Positions 5,437 through 12,560 of a stretch of DNA of 12,939 bases are shown one piece after another. How positions within the stretch are numbered: position 1 is the stretch's first letter; every line of letters starts with the position of its first letter. The translations under genes were made by a program, and so were the position numbers. Location: positions 1 through 12,939 of the forward strand of contig JADGQD010000037.1 of assembly GCA_017882065.1 (NCBI GenBank). The letters run 5' to 3'. The notes under the pieces were generated by a model, which saw only the letters and a list, made by a program, of their open reading frames with translations, had not been told where the DNA came from and did not search any database. The stretch comes from Anaerolineales bacterium (GTDB taxonomy: Bacteria; Chloroflexota; Anaerolineae; Anaerolineales; Villigracilaceae).

Positions 5437-5736
5437 CTAGAAAACCGGAACTCCGGTCAGTAGATCGCGCGAACTTGTCTGCCCTTCGGTAACGATATTT
5501 CCTTCTATCTGATGTACCGCCGTACCGGTTTCAAAAATGCTGCCGAAATAAATTTTGCGTTCCCCGACCACGAAGCGTTTGCCCTGCTTGAGCCGTTCGG
5601 ATAGTTCTTTGCGTTCAAGCAATACATGGTCGGACCACACCACGCCATGGCGTTCATACGCGCGGACGACGGCAATTTTGCCGCCCGCTGTATAGTGGAC
5701 AGCTTCGATGATACCATCCAATTTCTTCCGGGACAT
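5437..5736 (-). CDS. Small soluble protein of unknown function, operon leader
   Basis: 99 residues, with alternating short hydrophobic segments (GGKIAVVRAYERHGVVWSDH, then RFVVGERKIYFGSIF) that suggest a mostly beta structure. There is no signal peptide, membrane helix or cysteine. ATG 5736 is preferred over an upstream alternative because AGAGGAA sits just ahead of it and because the predicted -10 box (5760-5755) leaves a 12-base leader. It is the first gene of the minus-strand operon with the NERD-like protein, glycosyltransferase and RNase HII. I do not recognise the family. The close packing suggests it belongs functionally with the NERD-like gene 24 bases downstream. Confidence 0.75.
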   Translation of the reverse strand: MSRKKLDGIIEAVHYTAGGKIAVVRAYERHGVVWSDHVLLERKELSERLKQGKRFVVGERKIYFGSIFETGTAVHQIEGNIVTEGQTSSRDLLTGVPVF

Positions 5737-5750
5737 ATTGAATTCCTCTT

Positions 5751-5794
5751 TGCTATTGTAGCATAGGATGCTTGAGCATATCATGCTTTAGCAT
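5751..5794 (-). promoter_or_regulatory. Promoter with two tandem 12-bp palindromic operators
   Basis: Two palindromes of form ATGCT-NN-AGCAT lie at 5768-5779 and 5783-5794, 15 bp centre to centre. A related inverted repeat, TGCTA-TTG-TAGCA, lies at 5751-5763. On the minus strand a plausible promoter, ATGATA (5784-5779) and TACAAT (5760-5755) with an 18-bp spacer, places one palindrome between -35 and -10 and the other upstream of -35. This layout fits a repressor operator controlling the minus-strand operon. The regulator is not encoded next to it. Confidence 0.6.
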
Positions 5795-5810
5795 ATTTGT
5801 ATCATGAGGT

Positions 5811-5845
5811 AAAATAACCGCCGAGAACCAGGGTGGTCTCAGCGG
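5811..5845 (-). terminator. Rho-independent terminator of tRNA-Pro
   Basis: On the minus strand CCGCTGAGA pairs with TCTCGGCGG (9 bp with one G-T pair), extended past a bulged T by CCA/TGG around a CCC loop, then TTATTTT. It starts five bases after the tRNA 3' end. Confidence 0.85.
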
Positions 5846-5849
5846 TCAG

Positions 5850-5922
5850 TCGGGGTGGGCGGATTCGAACCGCCGACCCCCGCGTCCCAAACGCGGTGCG
5901 CTACCAGCTGCGCTACACCCCG
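5850..5922 (-). tRNA. tRNA-Pro (anticodon UGG)
   Basis: A complete 73-nt cloverleaf on the minus strand: acceptor stem CGGGGTG/CACCCCG with the C1-G72 pair typical of bacterial tRNA-Pro, D arm GCGC-AGCTGGTA-GCGC, anticodon arm CCGCG-TTTGGGA-CGCGG with anticodon TGG, 5-nt variable loop, T arm GGCGG-TTCGAAT-CCGCC, discriminator A. The 3' CCA is not encoded and must be added enzymatically. It is transcribed alone from its own promoter and ends at its own terminator. Confidence 0.97.
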
Positions 5923-5931
5923 GACGGTGTG

Positions 5932-5961
5932 AGTATAATGCGTAACGGGTGTGCCCGTCAA
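5932..5961 (-). promoter_or_regulatory. tRNA-Pro promoter
   Basis: On the minus strand TTGACG (5961-5956) and TATACT (5937-5932) are separated by 18 bases. The predicted start near 5925 is a few bases before the mature tRNA 5' end at 5922. Confidence 0.8.
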
Positions 5962-5975
5962 GCAGGAGAGTACGA

Positions 5976-5981
5976 TATAAT
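5976..5981 (+). promoter_or_regulatory. Predicted galE promoter, -10 box
   Basis: TATAAT at 5976-5981 lies 18 bases before the galE ATG. Transcription would start near 5988, giving a very short leader that still holds the GGAG binding site at 5991-5994. No clear -35 is seen. The likely -35 area overlaps the -35 of the divergent tRNA promoter. Confidence 0.4.
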
Positions 5982-5999
5982 TTTCCTACTGGAGAAACT

Positions 6000-6980
6000 A
6001 TGAATATCTTCGTTACCGGTGGGGCAGGGTACATAGGCTCGGCTACTGCAGAAGCACTTATCAATGCAGGACATTCTGTCACTGTCTACGACTCGCTTGT
6101 GACCGGATACCGGGGTGCCGTACCCGAGGCAGCGCGCTTCATCCAAGCCGACCTTGACGATTCCGCCGCCCTGACGGCTGCCCTGGCCTCGGAAAAGTAT
6201 GAGGCGGTGATGCATTTCGCAGCCTTTATCGAGGCGGGCGAGTCAATGAAAGATCCCGGCAAGTTTTTCAAAAACAACCTGTCAAATTCGCTGCAACTGA
6301 TCGAAGCCGCGGCACGCGCCGGAGTGAAACGGTTCGTGCTCTCGTCCACGGCGGCAGTCTATGTCTCCAAGGATGCACCGTTGAATGAAGATTCTGCCAT
6401 TGACCCGGCCAATGCTTACGGTTTCACCAAACTTGCCATCGAGCAGGCCCTGGAATGGTATCGAAAGATCCACGGACTGCACTTTGCCGCCCTGCGTTAT
6501 TTCAACGCCTGCGGTGCCCTGCCGGGACGGGGCGAGGCGCACATGCCCGAGTCGCATCTCATCCCATTGGTGTTAAAAGTGGCGCTTGGCCTGCGCAAGG
6601 CAGCCTCCATCTATGGCACGGACTATCCCACACCGGACGGCACCTGCATCCGTGACTATATTCACATCGCCGACCTGGTCTCGGCGCACCTGCTGGCGCT
6701 GGAGGCGTTGGGCGAACGTGACCGGCTGGTCTATAACCTCGGCAACGGGAGCGGTTATTCGGTCCGGGAAGTGATCGAGACTGCCCGCCGCGTGACCGGT
6801 CACCCGATCCCTATTCTCGAGACCCCGCGCCGTCCGGGCGATGCCCCACATCTGGTGGCTTCGTCTGAAAAAATCCGTCGCGAGTTGGGCTGGACGCCGC
6901 ATCATCCTGATTTGACCGACATTGTCGCCAGCGCCTGGGAATGGCACCGCACACACCCGCAAGGCTATAAGGATTACTAA
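6000..6980 (+). CDS. galE: UDP-glucose 4-epimerase
   Basis: A 326-residue extended short-chain dehydrogenase that interconverts UDP-glucose and UDP-galactose using bound NAD. The Rossmann motif GGAGYIG is at 7-13. The catalytic set is S115/S116/T117 in the SSTAAVY block and Y140-xxx-K144 (NAYGFTK). The GalE-type substrate region is visible in LRYFNACGA, HLIPLVLKVALG, and the later TPDGTCIRDYIHIADL, which is highly characteristic. ATG 6000 with GGAG six bases upstream is chosen over an in-frame upstream ATG that has no binding site. The stop and the next gene's start overlap as TAATG, so it is coupled to the M50 protease gene. It supplies sugar nucleotides for surface polysaccharide or galactose use. 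Relatives such as UDP-arabinose epimerases cannot be fully excluded. Confidence 0.92.
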   Translation: MNIFVTGGAGYIGSATAEALINAGHSVTVYDSLVTGYRGAVPEAARFIQADLDDSAALTAALASEKYEAVMHFAAFIEAGESMKDPGKFFKNNLSNSLQLIEAAARAGVKRFVLSSTAAVYVSKDAPLNEDSAIDPANAYGFTKLAIEQALEWYRKIHGLHFAALRYFNACGALPGRGEAHMPESHLIPLVLKVALGLRKAASIYGTDYPTPDGTCIRDYIHIADLVSAHLLALEALGERDRLVYNLGNGSGYSVREVIETARRVTGHPIPILETPRRPGDAPHLVASSEKIRRELGWTPHHPDLTDIVASAWEWHRTHPQGYKDY

Positions 6981-7636
6981 TGGAAAAAGCAATCACCTTC
7001 ATCGTTGTCCTAGTGGGCTGGATTTTTTCGCTGTGCCTGCACGAGTTCTCGCACTCCCTGGTGGCGTATTACGGCGGGGACACGAGCGTCAAGGACAAGG
7101 GTTACCTGACCTTCAACCCGCTCAAGTACACCCACCCGGTTTATTCGATTGTCCTGCCGGTGGTTTTCCTGCTACTGGGCGGAATCGGCCTGCCCGGTGG
7201 GGCAGTCTACATCGAGACCTGGCGGCTGCGCAGCAGGCGCTGGGAGAGCGCCGTCTCGCTGGCGGGACCGGCATCCAACCTGGTGCTGGCGATCCTCCTG
7301 GCGATCATTCTGAACTTTCTGCCAGTGAGTTCCAGCGGCATCTGGCCGGGATTGGCGTTTCTGGCTTTACTGCAAGTGACCGCGGTGGTGTTGAACCTTA
7401 TGCCTGTGCCGCCGTTTGACGGATACCGCGCCTTGGCCCCGTTCCTCAACCGACAACTGCGTTTCAATATTGACCAGTACAGTAATATCATCATGATAGT
7501 TGTTTTTGTCGTCTTGTGGTACGTGCCTTTCGTGAACAACTTTTTCTGGCTGGCGGTGGGCTGGATTTCGTTCCGCATGCAAATCCCAGTCTCGCTGGCG
7601 ATGCTGGGTTTGAGCCAGTTCCAGTTTTGGAGGTAG
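6980..7636 (+). CDS. M50-family (site-2 protease-like) membrane zinc metalloprotease
   Basis: A 218-residue polytopic membrane protein. The first helix (about 4-20) runs into the zinc-binding H21-E-F-S-H25 motif. The second conserved block, NLMPVPPFDGYRAL (Asp147), supplies the third zinc ligand in the family's N-x-x-P-x-x-x-x-D-G pattern. Further hydrophobic segments lie at about 52-70, 93-113, 121-141 and 169-205. The overall size and lack of a PDZ insertion match the compact YwhC-like branch of bacterial M50 proteins, which are thought to cut within or near membranes. The substrate is unknown. It overlaps galE as TAATG and is followed by the heat-shock operon promoter; no clear terminator is seen before that. 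Confidence 0.88.
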   Translation: MEKAITFIVVLVGWIFSLCLHEFSHSLVAYYGGDTSVKDKGYLTFNPLKYTHPVYSIVLPVVFLLLGGIGLPGGAVYIETWRLRSRRWESAVSLAGPASNLVLAILLAIILNFLPVSSSGIWPGLAFLALLQVTAVVLNLMPVPPFDGYRALAPFLNRQLRFNIDQYSNIIMIVVFVVLWYVPFVNNFFWLAVGWISFRMQIPVSLAMLGLSQFQFWR

Positions 7637-7704
7637 TAATTATCTTTTTCAGAGGGATTTTCCTCCTGGCACAACGCGCCTCCAAAATTCTAACAACCCT
7701 CTTA

Positions 7705-7734
7705 TTGACGCCCATCGAATGGACATGGTATCAT
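7705..7734 (+). promoter_or_regulatory. Heat-shock operon promoter
   Basis: TTGACG at 7705-7710 and TATCAT at 7729-7734 are 18 bases apart, a housekeeping-type promoter. The predicted start near 7741 places the CIRCE operator just inside the transcript, the usual arrangement for HrcA-controlled operons. Confidence 0.8.
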
Positions 7735-7747
7735 TATTCATGTTCAA

Positions 7748-7774
7748 TTAGCACTCTCGCCTTGAGAGTGCTAA
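7748..7774 (+). promoter_or_regulatory. CIRCE operator (HrcA binding site)
   Basis: TTAGCACTC and GAGTGCTAA separated by nine bases form a perfect match to the classic CIRCE inverted repeat. HrcA dimers bind it and block transcription until heat or unfolded protein withdraws GroE support from HrcA. It lies 31 bases before the hrcA ATG and controls the whole downstream operon. Confidence 0.97.
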
Positions 7775-7804
7775 AACTGTAAACCCGAATACCACAAATC
7801 AAAA

Positions 7805-8851
7805 ATGAATGACCTCACCGAACGCCAGCGCCTGATCCTTGCCCTTGTTGTGCGTCACTATACTGAAACCGCACAGCCTGTTGGTTCAGTGCGCTTGGTA
7901 GAATGTTACAAACTTGATATGAGCACCGCCACCGTCCGCAACGAAATGGGCGTCCTGACCGAGTCCGGTTACCTGCGTCAGCCGCACACATCAGCGGGGC
8001 GTGTTCCCACCGAGGAAGGCTACCGCTATTTCGTCACCCACGTGGTCTACCCGTCCGACCTGCCCGAACCGGCGCGCGACACCATCTCGCACCAGTTTTA
8101 CCAGGCCCGTCAGGATGTGGAGCAGTGGATGCCGCTGGCGGCTTCCATCCTGGCGCAACATTCACGGGCGGCCTCCATCGTCACCGCGCCGCATTCAGAG
8201 CGTTCGTACTACAAACACGTGGAACTCATCTCCACCCAGGGACGGCAGGTGCTGATGGTGCTGGTCATGACCGGCGGGGAGGTCAGCCAGCAAATCCTGA
8301 CCCTGGCCGAGCCGGTGGTGCAGGAACGCTTGTCTGCCGCTGCCGACCGGCTCAACCAGGTCTGCCTGGGAAAGACCACCGAAGAAATCGCGGCCTTTCC
8401 TCCGCGTGCTGATTCCCTCGAAAAGGATATCCTGACCCTCGTCCTCCAAGACATGAACCGCGGCGAACAACGCGTTTCCGGCGAAATCTATCTGGACGGT
8501 TTGGCCAATGTTCTCTCCGAACCCGAATTCCTCGAATCCGGCGATGCCCGTCGGGCCGTGCATCTGTTTGAGGAGCGTTCGCTGCTGCAAGACCTGTTGG
8601 CCCGCACCACCAACAATGCCACGGTGGGCGGTGTCCAAGTGTTGATCGGCGGTGAGGGCAAATGGGAAGAGTTGAAAGAATGTTCGGTTGTCCTGGCCCG
8701 CTATGGCATTCCTGGCCTCGTCACCGGCACACTGGGTGTCTTCGGGCCGATGCGCATGCCCTACGCTCGCACCATCCCCACCGTCCGCTTTATGGCTGAT
8801 CTGTTAAGCGGCTTGGTATCTGAAACAATGGCAGGAGAAGAAAATGAGTAA
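7805..8851 (+). CDS. hrcA: Heat-inducible transcription repressor HrcA
   Basis: A 348-residue repressor of class I heat-shock genes. The N-terminal winged helix (about 1-80) includes LTERQRLILALVVRHYTETA, DMSTATVRNEMGVLTESGYL and the conserved HTSAGRVPTEEGYRYFV. A GAF-like domain and a dimerization helix follow. The C-terminal block GIPGLVTGTLGVFGPMRMPY is also typical. Length fits the family. The start is set by homology; the upstream bases (CAAATCAAAA) contain no ribosome-binding site, which may keep repressor levels low. Its last eight bases overlap grpE. It sits directly behind its own operator, so the operon is self-regulated. Confidence 0.97.
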   Translation: MNDLTERQRLILALVVRHYTETAQPVGSVRLVECYKLDMSTATVRNEMGVLTESGYLRQPHTSAGRVPTEEGYRYFVTHVVYPSDLPEPARDTISHQFYQARQDVEQWMPLAASILAQHSRAASIVTAPHSERSYYKHVELISTQGRQVLMVLVMTGGEVSQQILTLAEPVVQERLSAAADRLNQVCLGKTTEEIAAFPPRADSLEKDILTLVLQDMNRGEQRVSGEIYLDGLANVLSEPEFLESGDARRAVHLFEERSLLQDLLARTTNNATVGGVQVLIGGEGKWEELKECSVVLARYGIPGLVTGTLGVFGPMRMPYARTIPTVRFMADLLSGLVSETMAGEENE

Positions 8852-9413
8852 GAAAGAGAAGTTGCACCAGAGTGAACCGGAGGCGGAGAGTACGCCCGAG
8901 GCTGCCGCGGCGCCGGTAGCGGGTCCTGGACCCGAAGCGGGTTCGGACATTTACCCTGCTTTCGCCGAACTCGAAAAACATCTGGCCGAAGCCGAGTCCC
9001 AGGCTGCCGAATACAAAGACGGCTGGCAGCGCTCCGCAGCCGACTTCCAGAACTACCGGCGGCGTGTCGAAGCTGAAAAGGCTGAAACCTACCAGAATGC
9101 GGTCGGCAGCATCATTAAACGTTATTTGCCAATCCTGGATGATATGGAACGTGCCCTGGCGACGCGTCCTGCTGACCTGGCTTGGGTGGACGGTATCGAG
9201 TTGATTTTCCGTAAATTGCAATTTATCCTGGAGTCAGAGGGCCTGAAGCGCATCGAGGCCGAGGGGCAGATGTTCGACCCGAACTTCCACGAGGCCATCT
9301 TGCAGGAACCGAGCGAAGACCACGAAAGCGGACAGATTATCGCAGTTGTGCAGAACGGCTATATGTTGGGTGAGCGAGTTATCCGCCCGGCGCTGGTGAG
9401 GGTGGCGCAATAA
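8844..9413 (+). CDS. grpE: GrpE, nucleotide exchange factor of DnaK
   Basis: 189 residues. GrpE releases ADP from DnaK so that it can rebind ATP and let go of its substrate. The acidic, Ala/Pro-rich N-terminus (1-40) is disordered, followed by the long coiled-coil helix (about 41-100) containing the family block RSAADFQNYRRRVEAEKAE. A short helical region follows, then the C-terminal beta domain ending in NGYMLGERVIRPALVRV, a hallmark GrpE motif. AGGAG at 8832-8836 gives a binding site within hrcA, and the ATG lies inside the hrcA end (ATGAGTAA overlap), so the two are translationally coupled. Usual length for the family. Confidence 0.97.
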   Translation: MSKKEKLHQSEPEAESTPEAAAAPVAGPGPEAGSDIYPAFAELEKHLAEAESQAAEYKDGWQRSAADFQNYRRRVEAEKAETYQNAVGSIIKRYLPILDDMERALATRPADLAWVDGIELIFRKLQFILESEGLKRIEAEGQMFDPNFHEAILQEPSEDHESGQIIAVVQNGYMLGERVIRPALVRVAQ

Positions 9414-9488
9414 TTTGTAGGGGCGACCCTTAACCCTTTGGGGATGCGATGGTCGCCTAAGGCGGGTGCGAGCCCAGCCCCTACGAAA
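9414..9488. repeat. Structured inverted-repeat element between grpE and dnaK
   Basis: GTAGGGGC at 9417-9424 pairs perfectly with GCCCCTAC at 9477-9484, flanked by TTT and AAA that extend the stem past a bulged G. Inside, GGCGACC (9422-9428) can pair with GGTCGCC (9451-9457), and two small hairpins form (GCC-TAA-GGC and GGG...CCC). The 75-bp unit fills the spacer after the grpE stop, and the dnaK binding site TTTGGAG lies just after it. It looks like an inserted REP- or MITE-like palindromic repeat, though it may also act as an RNA structure in the operon message. Confidence 0.65.
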
Positions 9489-9511
9489 ATCCGTTATTTG
9501 GAGAAATCATC

Positions 9512-11398
9512 ATGTCAAAAATTATTGGAATCGACCTGGGAACCACGAACTCAGTGGGGGCGGTGATGATGGGGGCTGAACCGGTTGTCATCTCGTCATC
9601 AGAAGGGGAGCGGTTGGTGCCGTCGGTGGTGGCGATCAACAAAAATCACGAGCGGCTGGTGGGACGGGTGGCACGCAACCAAGCTATCGTCAATTCCCAG
9701 AACACTATCTTTTCCATCAAGCGTTTCATGGGTCGTAAGTACGAAGACGCGGAAGTTCAGCGCACCCTGCCGCGGGTCCCGTATACGGCGCTTCCTGCCG
9801 ACAACGGCGATGTGCGCGTCAAGATGGATGACAAGGAATATTCCCCGCCGGAAATCTCGGCTATGATCCTGGCCAAGATCAAACGCGATGCCGAAGCCTA
9901 TCTCGGTGAACCGGTTACGCAGGCGGTGATTACCGTACCGGCATACTTTAATGACGCCCAGCGCAATGCGACGAAGGATGCCGGCAGGATTGCCGGTCTG
10001 GACGTACTGCGTATCATCAATGAGCCGACTGCATCCTCGCTGGCCTATGGTCTGGATAAGAAAACCAATGAGATCATCGCGGTCTATGATTTGGGCGGGG
10101 GGACGTTCGATATTTCCATCCTCGATGTGGGCGAAGGCGTCTTCCAGGTCCGTTCCACCAACGGCAACACCTTCCTGGGCGGCGACGACTTCGACCAGCG
10201 CATCATAGACTATTTCACCCAGGAGTTCCAGAAAGAGAGTGGTATTGACCTGCGCCAGGACCGGCAGTCGCTCCAGCGTCTGCGCGAAGCCGCCGAGAAG
10301 GCTAAGATCGAACTCTCGACGATGATGCAGACCGAGGTCAACCTGCCTTATCTCACAGCCGACGCCTCCGGGCCAAAGCACCTGGTGATGACGATGACTC
10401 GCGCCAAACTGGAGCAGCTCACCGCTGACCTAGTGGAAGGAACGCTGACCCCTCTCAAACAGGCGCTGGCCGATGCCGGCCTTTCGGCTTCCGATATCAA
10501 CGAGGTGGTCATGGTGGGCGGCATGACCCGTATGCCCGCCGTACAGGAAGCCGTCCGCCGTTTCTTCGGCAAGGAACCCCATAAAGGTGTCAACCCTGAC
10601 GAGGTAGTGGCCGTCGGCGCAGCCATCCAGGCAGGTGTGCTGAGCGGCGATGTGAAAGACATCCTCCTGCTCGATGTTACCCCGCTGTCGCTTTCAATCG
10701 AAACACTGGGCGGCGTCGCCACGCCGCAGATCGAGCGCAACACCACCATCCCGACCCGCAAGAGCCAGGTCTTCTCGACTGCCTCCGACAGCCAGACACA
10801 GGTCGAAATCCACGTTCTGCAAGGGGAGCGTCCGATGGCCGTGGATAACAAGTCGCTAGGGAAATTCATCCTGGACGGCATCCCGCCTGCCCCGCGCGGC
10901 ATTCCTCAGATTGAAGTGACCTTTGACATTGACGTCAACGGCATCCTGAAAGTCAATGCGCAGGACAAGGCCAGCGGGCGCAGCCAGCATATCACCATCA
11001 CAGCTTCGTCTGGCTTGGCGAAGGATGAAGTGGAACGCATGCGCAAGGAAGCCGAAGTACACGCCGCCGAAGACAAGCAGCGCCGCGATTTGATCGAGGC
11101 CAGGAATACCGCTGATAATTCAGTCTACGGCGCTGAGAAGGTTTTGAACGAGCTAGGTGAAAAGGTTCCGGCGGAGGTCAAGACCGAGGTTCAGACAGCC
11201 GTGGACGAAGTCAAGAAGGTGAAAGAGGGCGAAGACGAGCCAGCCATCCGCAAGGCGGTGGATGCCCTCAGCCAGGCCGTCCAGAAAGTCGGCGCGGCAG
11301 CCTACCAGCAAGCCCCGGAACAGCCCGCACCGGAAGCCGGTCCGCAAAACCCCGATGGTGAGAACACGGTTGAAAGTGAAGGAAAAGGAAGTGAATAG
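9512..11398 (+). CDS. dnaK: Hsp70 chaperone DnaK
   Basis: A 628-residue ATP-driven chaperone. The actin-like ATPase domain (about 1-385) shows IGIDLGTTNS near the start, AYFNDAQRNATKDAGRIAGL, NEPTASSLAYGLDKK and VYDLGGGTFD. The hydrophobic linker appears as DILLLDVTPLSL, followed by the substrate-binding beta domain (VFSTASDSQTQVEIHVLQGE) and a helical lid. A Gln/Pro-rich acidic tail ends without the eukaryotic EEVD. The ATPase domain has the segment seen in proteobacterial DnaK (DAEVQRTLPRVPYTALPADN) that Bacillus DnaK lacks. Start ATG 9512 has TTTGGAG upstream. It works with GrpE and DnaJ encoded on either side. All expected motifs are intact. Confidence 0.98.
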   Translation: MSKIIGIDLGTTNSVGAVMMGAEPVVISSSEGERLVPSVVAINKNHERLVGRVARNQAIVNSQNTIFSIKRFMGRKYEDAEVQRTLPRVPYTALPADNGDVRVKMDDKEYSPPEISAMILAKIKRDAEAYLGEPVTQAVITVPAYFNDAQRNATKDAGRIAGLDVLRIINEPTASSLAYGLDKKTNEIIAVYDLGGGTFDISILDVGEGVFQVRSTNGNTFLGGDDFDQRIIDYFTQEFQKESGIDLRQDRQSLQRLREAAEKAKIELSTMMQTEVNLPYLTADASGPKHLVMTMTRAKLEQLTADLVEGTLTPLKQALADAGLSASDINEVVMVGGMTRMPAVQEAVRRFFGKEPHKGVNPDEVVAVGAAIQAGVLSGDVKDILLLDVTPLSLSIETLGGVATPQIERNTTIPTRKSQVFSTASDSQTQVEIHVLQGERPMAVDNKSLGKFILDGIPPAPRGIPQIEVTFDIDVNGILKVNAQDKASGRSQHITITASSGLAKDEVERMRKEAEVHAAEDKQRRDLIEARNTADNSVYGAEKVLNELGEKVPAEVKTEVQTAVDEVKKVKEGEDEPAIRKAVDALSQAVQKVGAAAYQQAPEQPAPEAGPQNPDGENTVESEGKGSE

Positions 11399-11404
11399 GG
11401 TATT

Positions 11405-11426
11405 GTGAATGGCCTGTCCCATTCAC
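11405..11426 (+). other. Perfect hairpin in the dnaK-dnaJ spacer
   Basis: GTGAATGG (11405-11412) and CCATTCAC (11419-11426) form an uninterrupted 8-bp stem with a 6-base loop, six bases after the dnaK stop. No T-tract follows, so it is not a rho-independent terminator. It could be an RNA processing or stability site that sets the dnaK to dnaJ ratio. Confidence 0.6.
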
Positions 11427-11447
11427 TATTCCTGTTCCCGTTGACCT

Positions 11448-12560
11448 ATGACCAATCGCGACTACTACGAAATCCTCGGCATTTCCAGGAACGCCTCCAC
11501 GGATGACATCAAGACTGCCTTCCGCAAACTGGCGCGCCAGTATCATCCCGACGTGAGCAAGGAATCGAACGCCGAGGAAAGATTCAAGGAAATTAACGAG
11601 GCCTACGGCGTCCTTTCGGACCCGCAGAAACGCGCCCGCTACGACCAGTACGGCCGCGCCGGCCTGGGTGAAATGGGCGGCATGCCCGATTACGCCACGA
11701 TGGACTTTTCGGATATTTTCGAGCAGTTCTTCGGGATTAACATGGGCGGCGGGGGCCGTTCGCGCCGCCCGCGGCGGGGGCGCGACCTGCAAGTGCACCT
11801 GGACCTGACTTTCGAGGAAGCCGTTTTTGGCGCAGAGAAGACCGTTGAAGTAACGCGCAACGAAACCTGCGGGACCTGCCGCGGGTCTGGTGCTGAACCA
11901 GGTACCAACCCGCAGCGCTGCGGCACCTGTGACGGGCGCGGCGAAGTCCGCCAGGTGCGTCAGACAATTTTTGGCTCGATGATGCAGTCCGGGACATGTC
12001 CCACCTGCGGCGGACGCGGCGAGGTTATCTCCACGCCCTGTCATACGTGCCGCGGGTCCGGGCTGGAACGGAAAACGGTCAAGAAGACCGTCCAGGTTCC
12101 GGCTGGCGTGGATAATGGCACGCAAATCCGTCTGGCAGGGGAAGGCGAGCCTGGAATTCTGGGCGGGCCGCAGGGCAATTTGTACCTGCTGCTGGCTGTC
12201 CAGTCGCACAAGTTCTTCAAACGCCGCGAGAACGATATCCTGCTCAACCTGGACATTAACGTGGCTCAGGCCGTGCTCGGCGCGGAGGTGGATGTTCCGA
12301 CTGTGGATGGGACTTCAAAACTCAAAATCCCTGCCGGGACGCAACCGGGCAAGGTGTTCACGCTCAAGGCGCGCGGTGTACCCCACCTGCGCAAGAGCGG
12401 CCGCGGCGACCAGTTGGTGCTTATCAATGTTGACATTCCGTCCAAGCTGACGAAGGAACAGCGTGAGCTGTTCGAGAAACTTGCGGCTACACTTGGCACG
12501 ACGGTCAAGCCGAAGGAGAAGGGATTTCTGGATTGGGTGAATGAGGCGCTGGGAGGGTAG
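11448..12560 (+). CDS. dnaJ: Chaperone DnaJ (Hsp40, type I)
   Basis: A 370-residue co-chaperone that delivers clients to DnaK and stimulates its ATPase. The J domain (1-68) has H33-P34-D35, the DnaK-contact motif. The Gly/Phe region (about 69-112) is short and partly replaced by acidic-aromatic sequence (DYATMDFSDIFEQFFG). The zinc-binding region has all four CxxCxGxG repeats, with Cys pairs at 141/144, 158/161, 184/187 and 198/201. Two C-terminal beta domains follow, including LPAGT-like KIPAGTQPGKVF and LRKSGRGDQLV. ATG 11448 has no evident ribosome-binding site (TTCCCGTTGACCT precedes it). It is followed immediately by prmA. Confidence 0.97.
   Translation: MTNRDYYEILGISRNASTDDIKTAFRKLARQYHPDVSKESNAEERFKEINEAYGVLSDPQKRARYDQYGRAGLGEMGGMPDYATMDFSDIFEQFFGINMGGGGRSRRPRRGRDLQVHLDLTFEEAVFGAEKTVEVTRNETCGTCRGSGAEPGTNPQRCGTCDGRGEVRQVRQTIFGSMMQSGTCPTCGGRGEVISTPCHTCRGSGLERKTVKKTVQVPAGVDNGTQIRLAGEGEPGILGGPQGNLYLLLAVQSHKFFKRRENDILLNLDINVAQAVLGAEVDVPTVDGTSKLKIPAGTQPGKVFTLKARGVPHLRKSGRGDQLVLINVDIPSKLTKEQRELFEKLAATLGTTVKPKEKGFLDWVNEALGG

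Noticed and set aside
7625..7687. Inverted repeat TTTTGGAGG/CCTCCAAAA after the M50 protease gene as a terminator
   Set aside because: The 9-bp arms are 45 bp apart and no T-tract follows; too weak to call.
9599..10381. 260-codon minus-strand frame inside dnaK
   Set aside because: It mirrors the dnaK codon pattern and has no recognisable motif or start signals.
11268..12209. 313-codon minus-strand frame across dnaK and dnaJ
   Set aside because: It is antisense to two conserved genes, with composition typical of a reverse-frame shadow.
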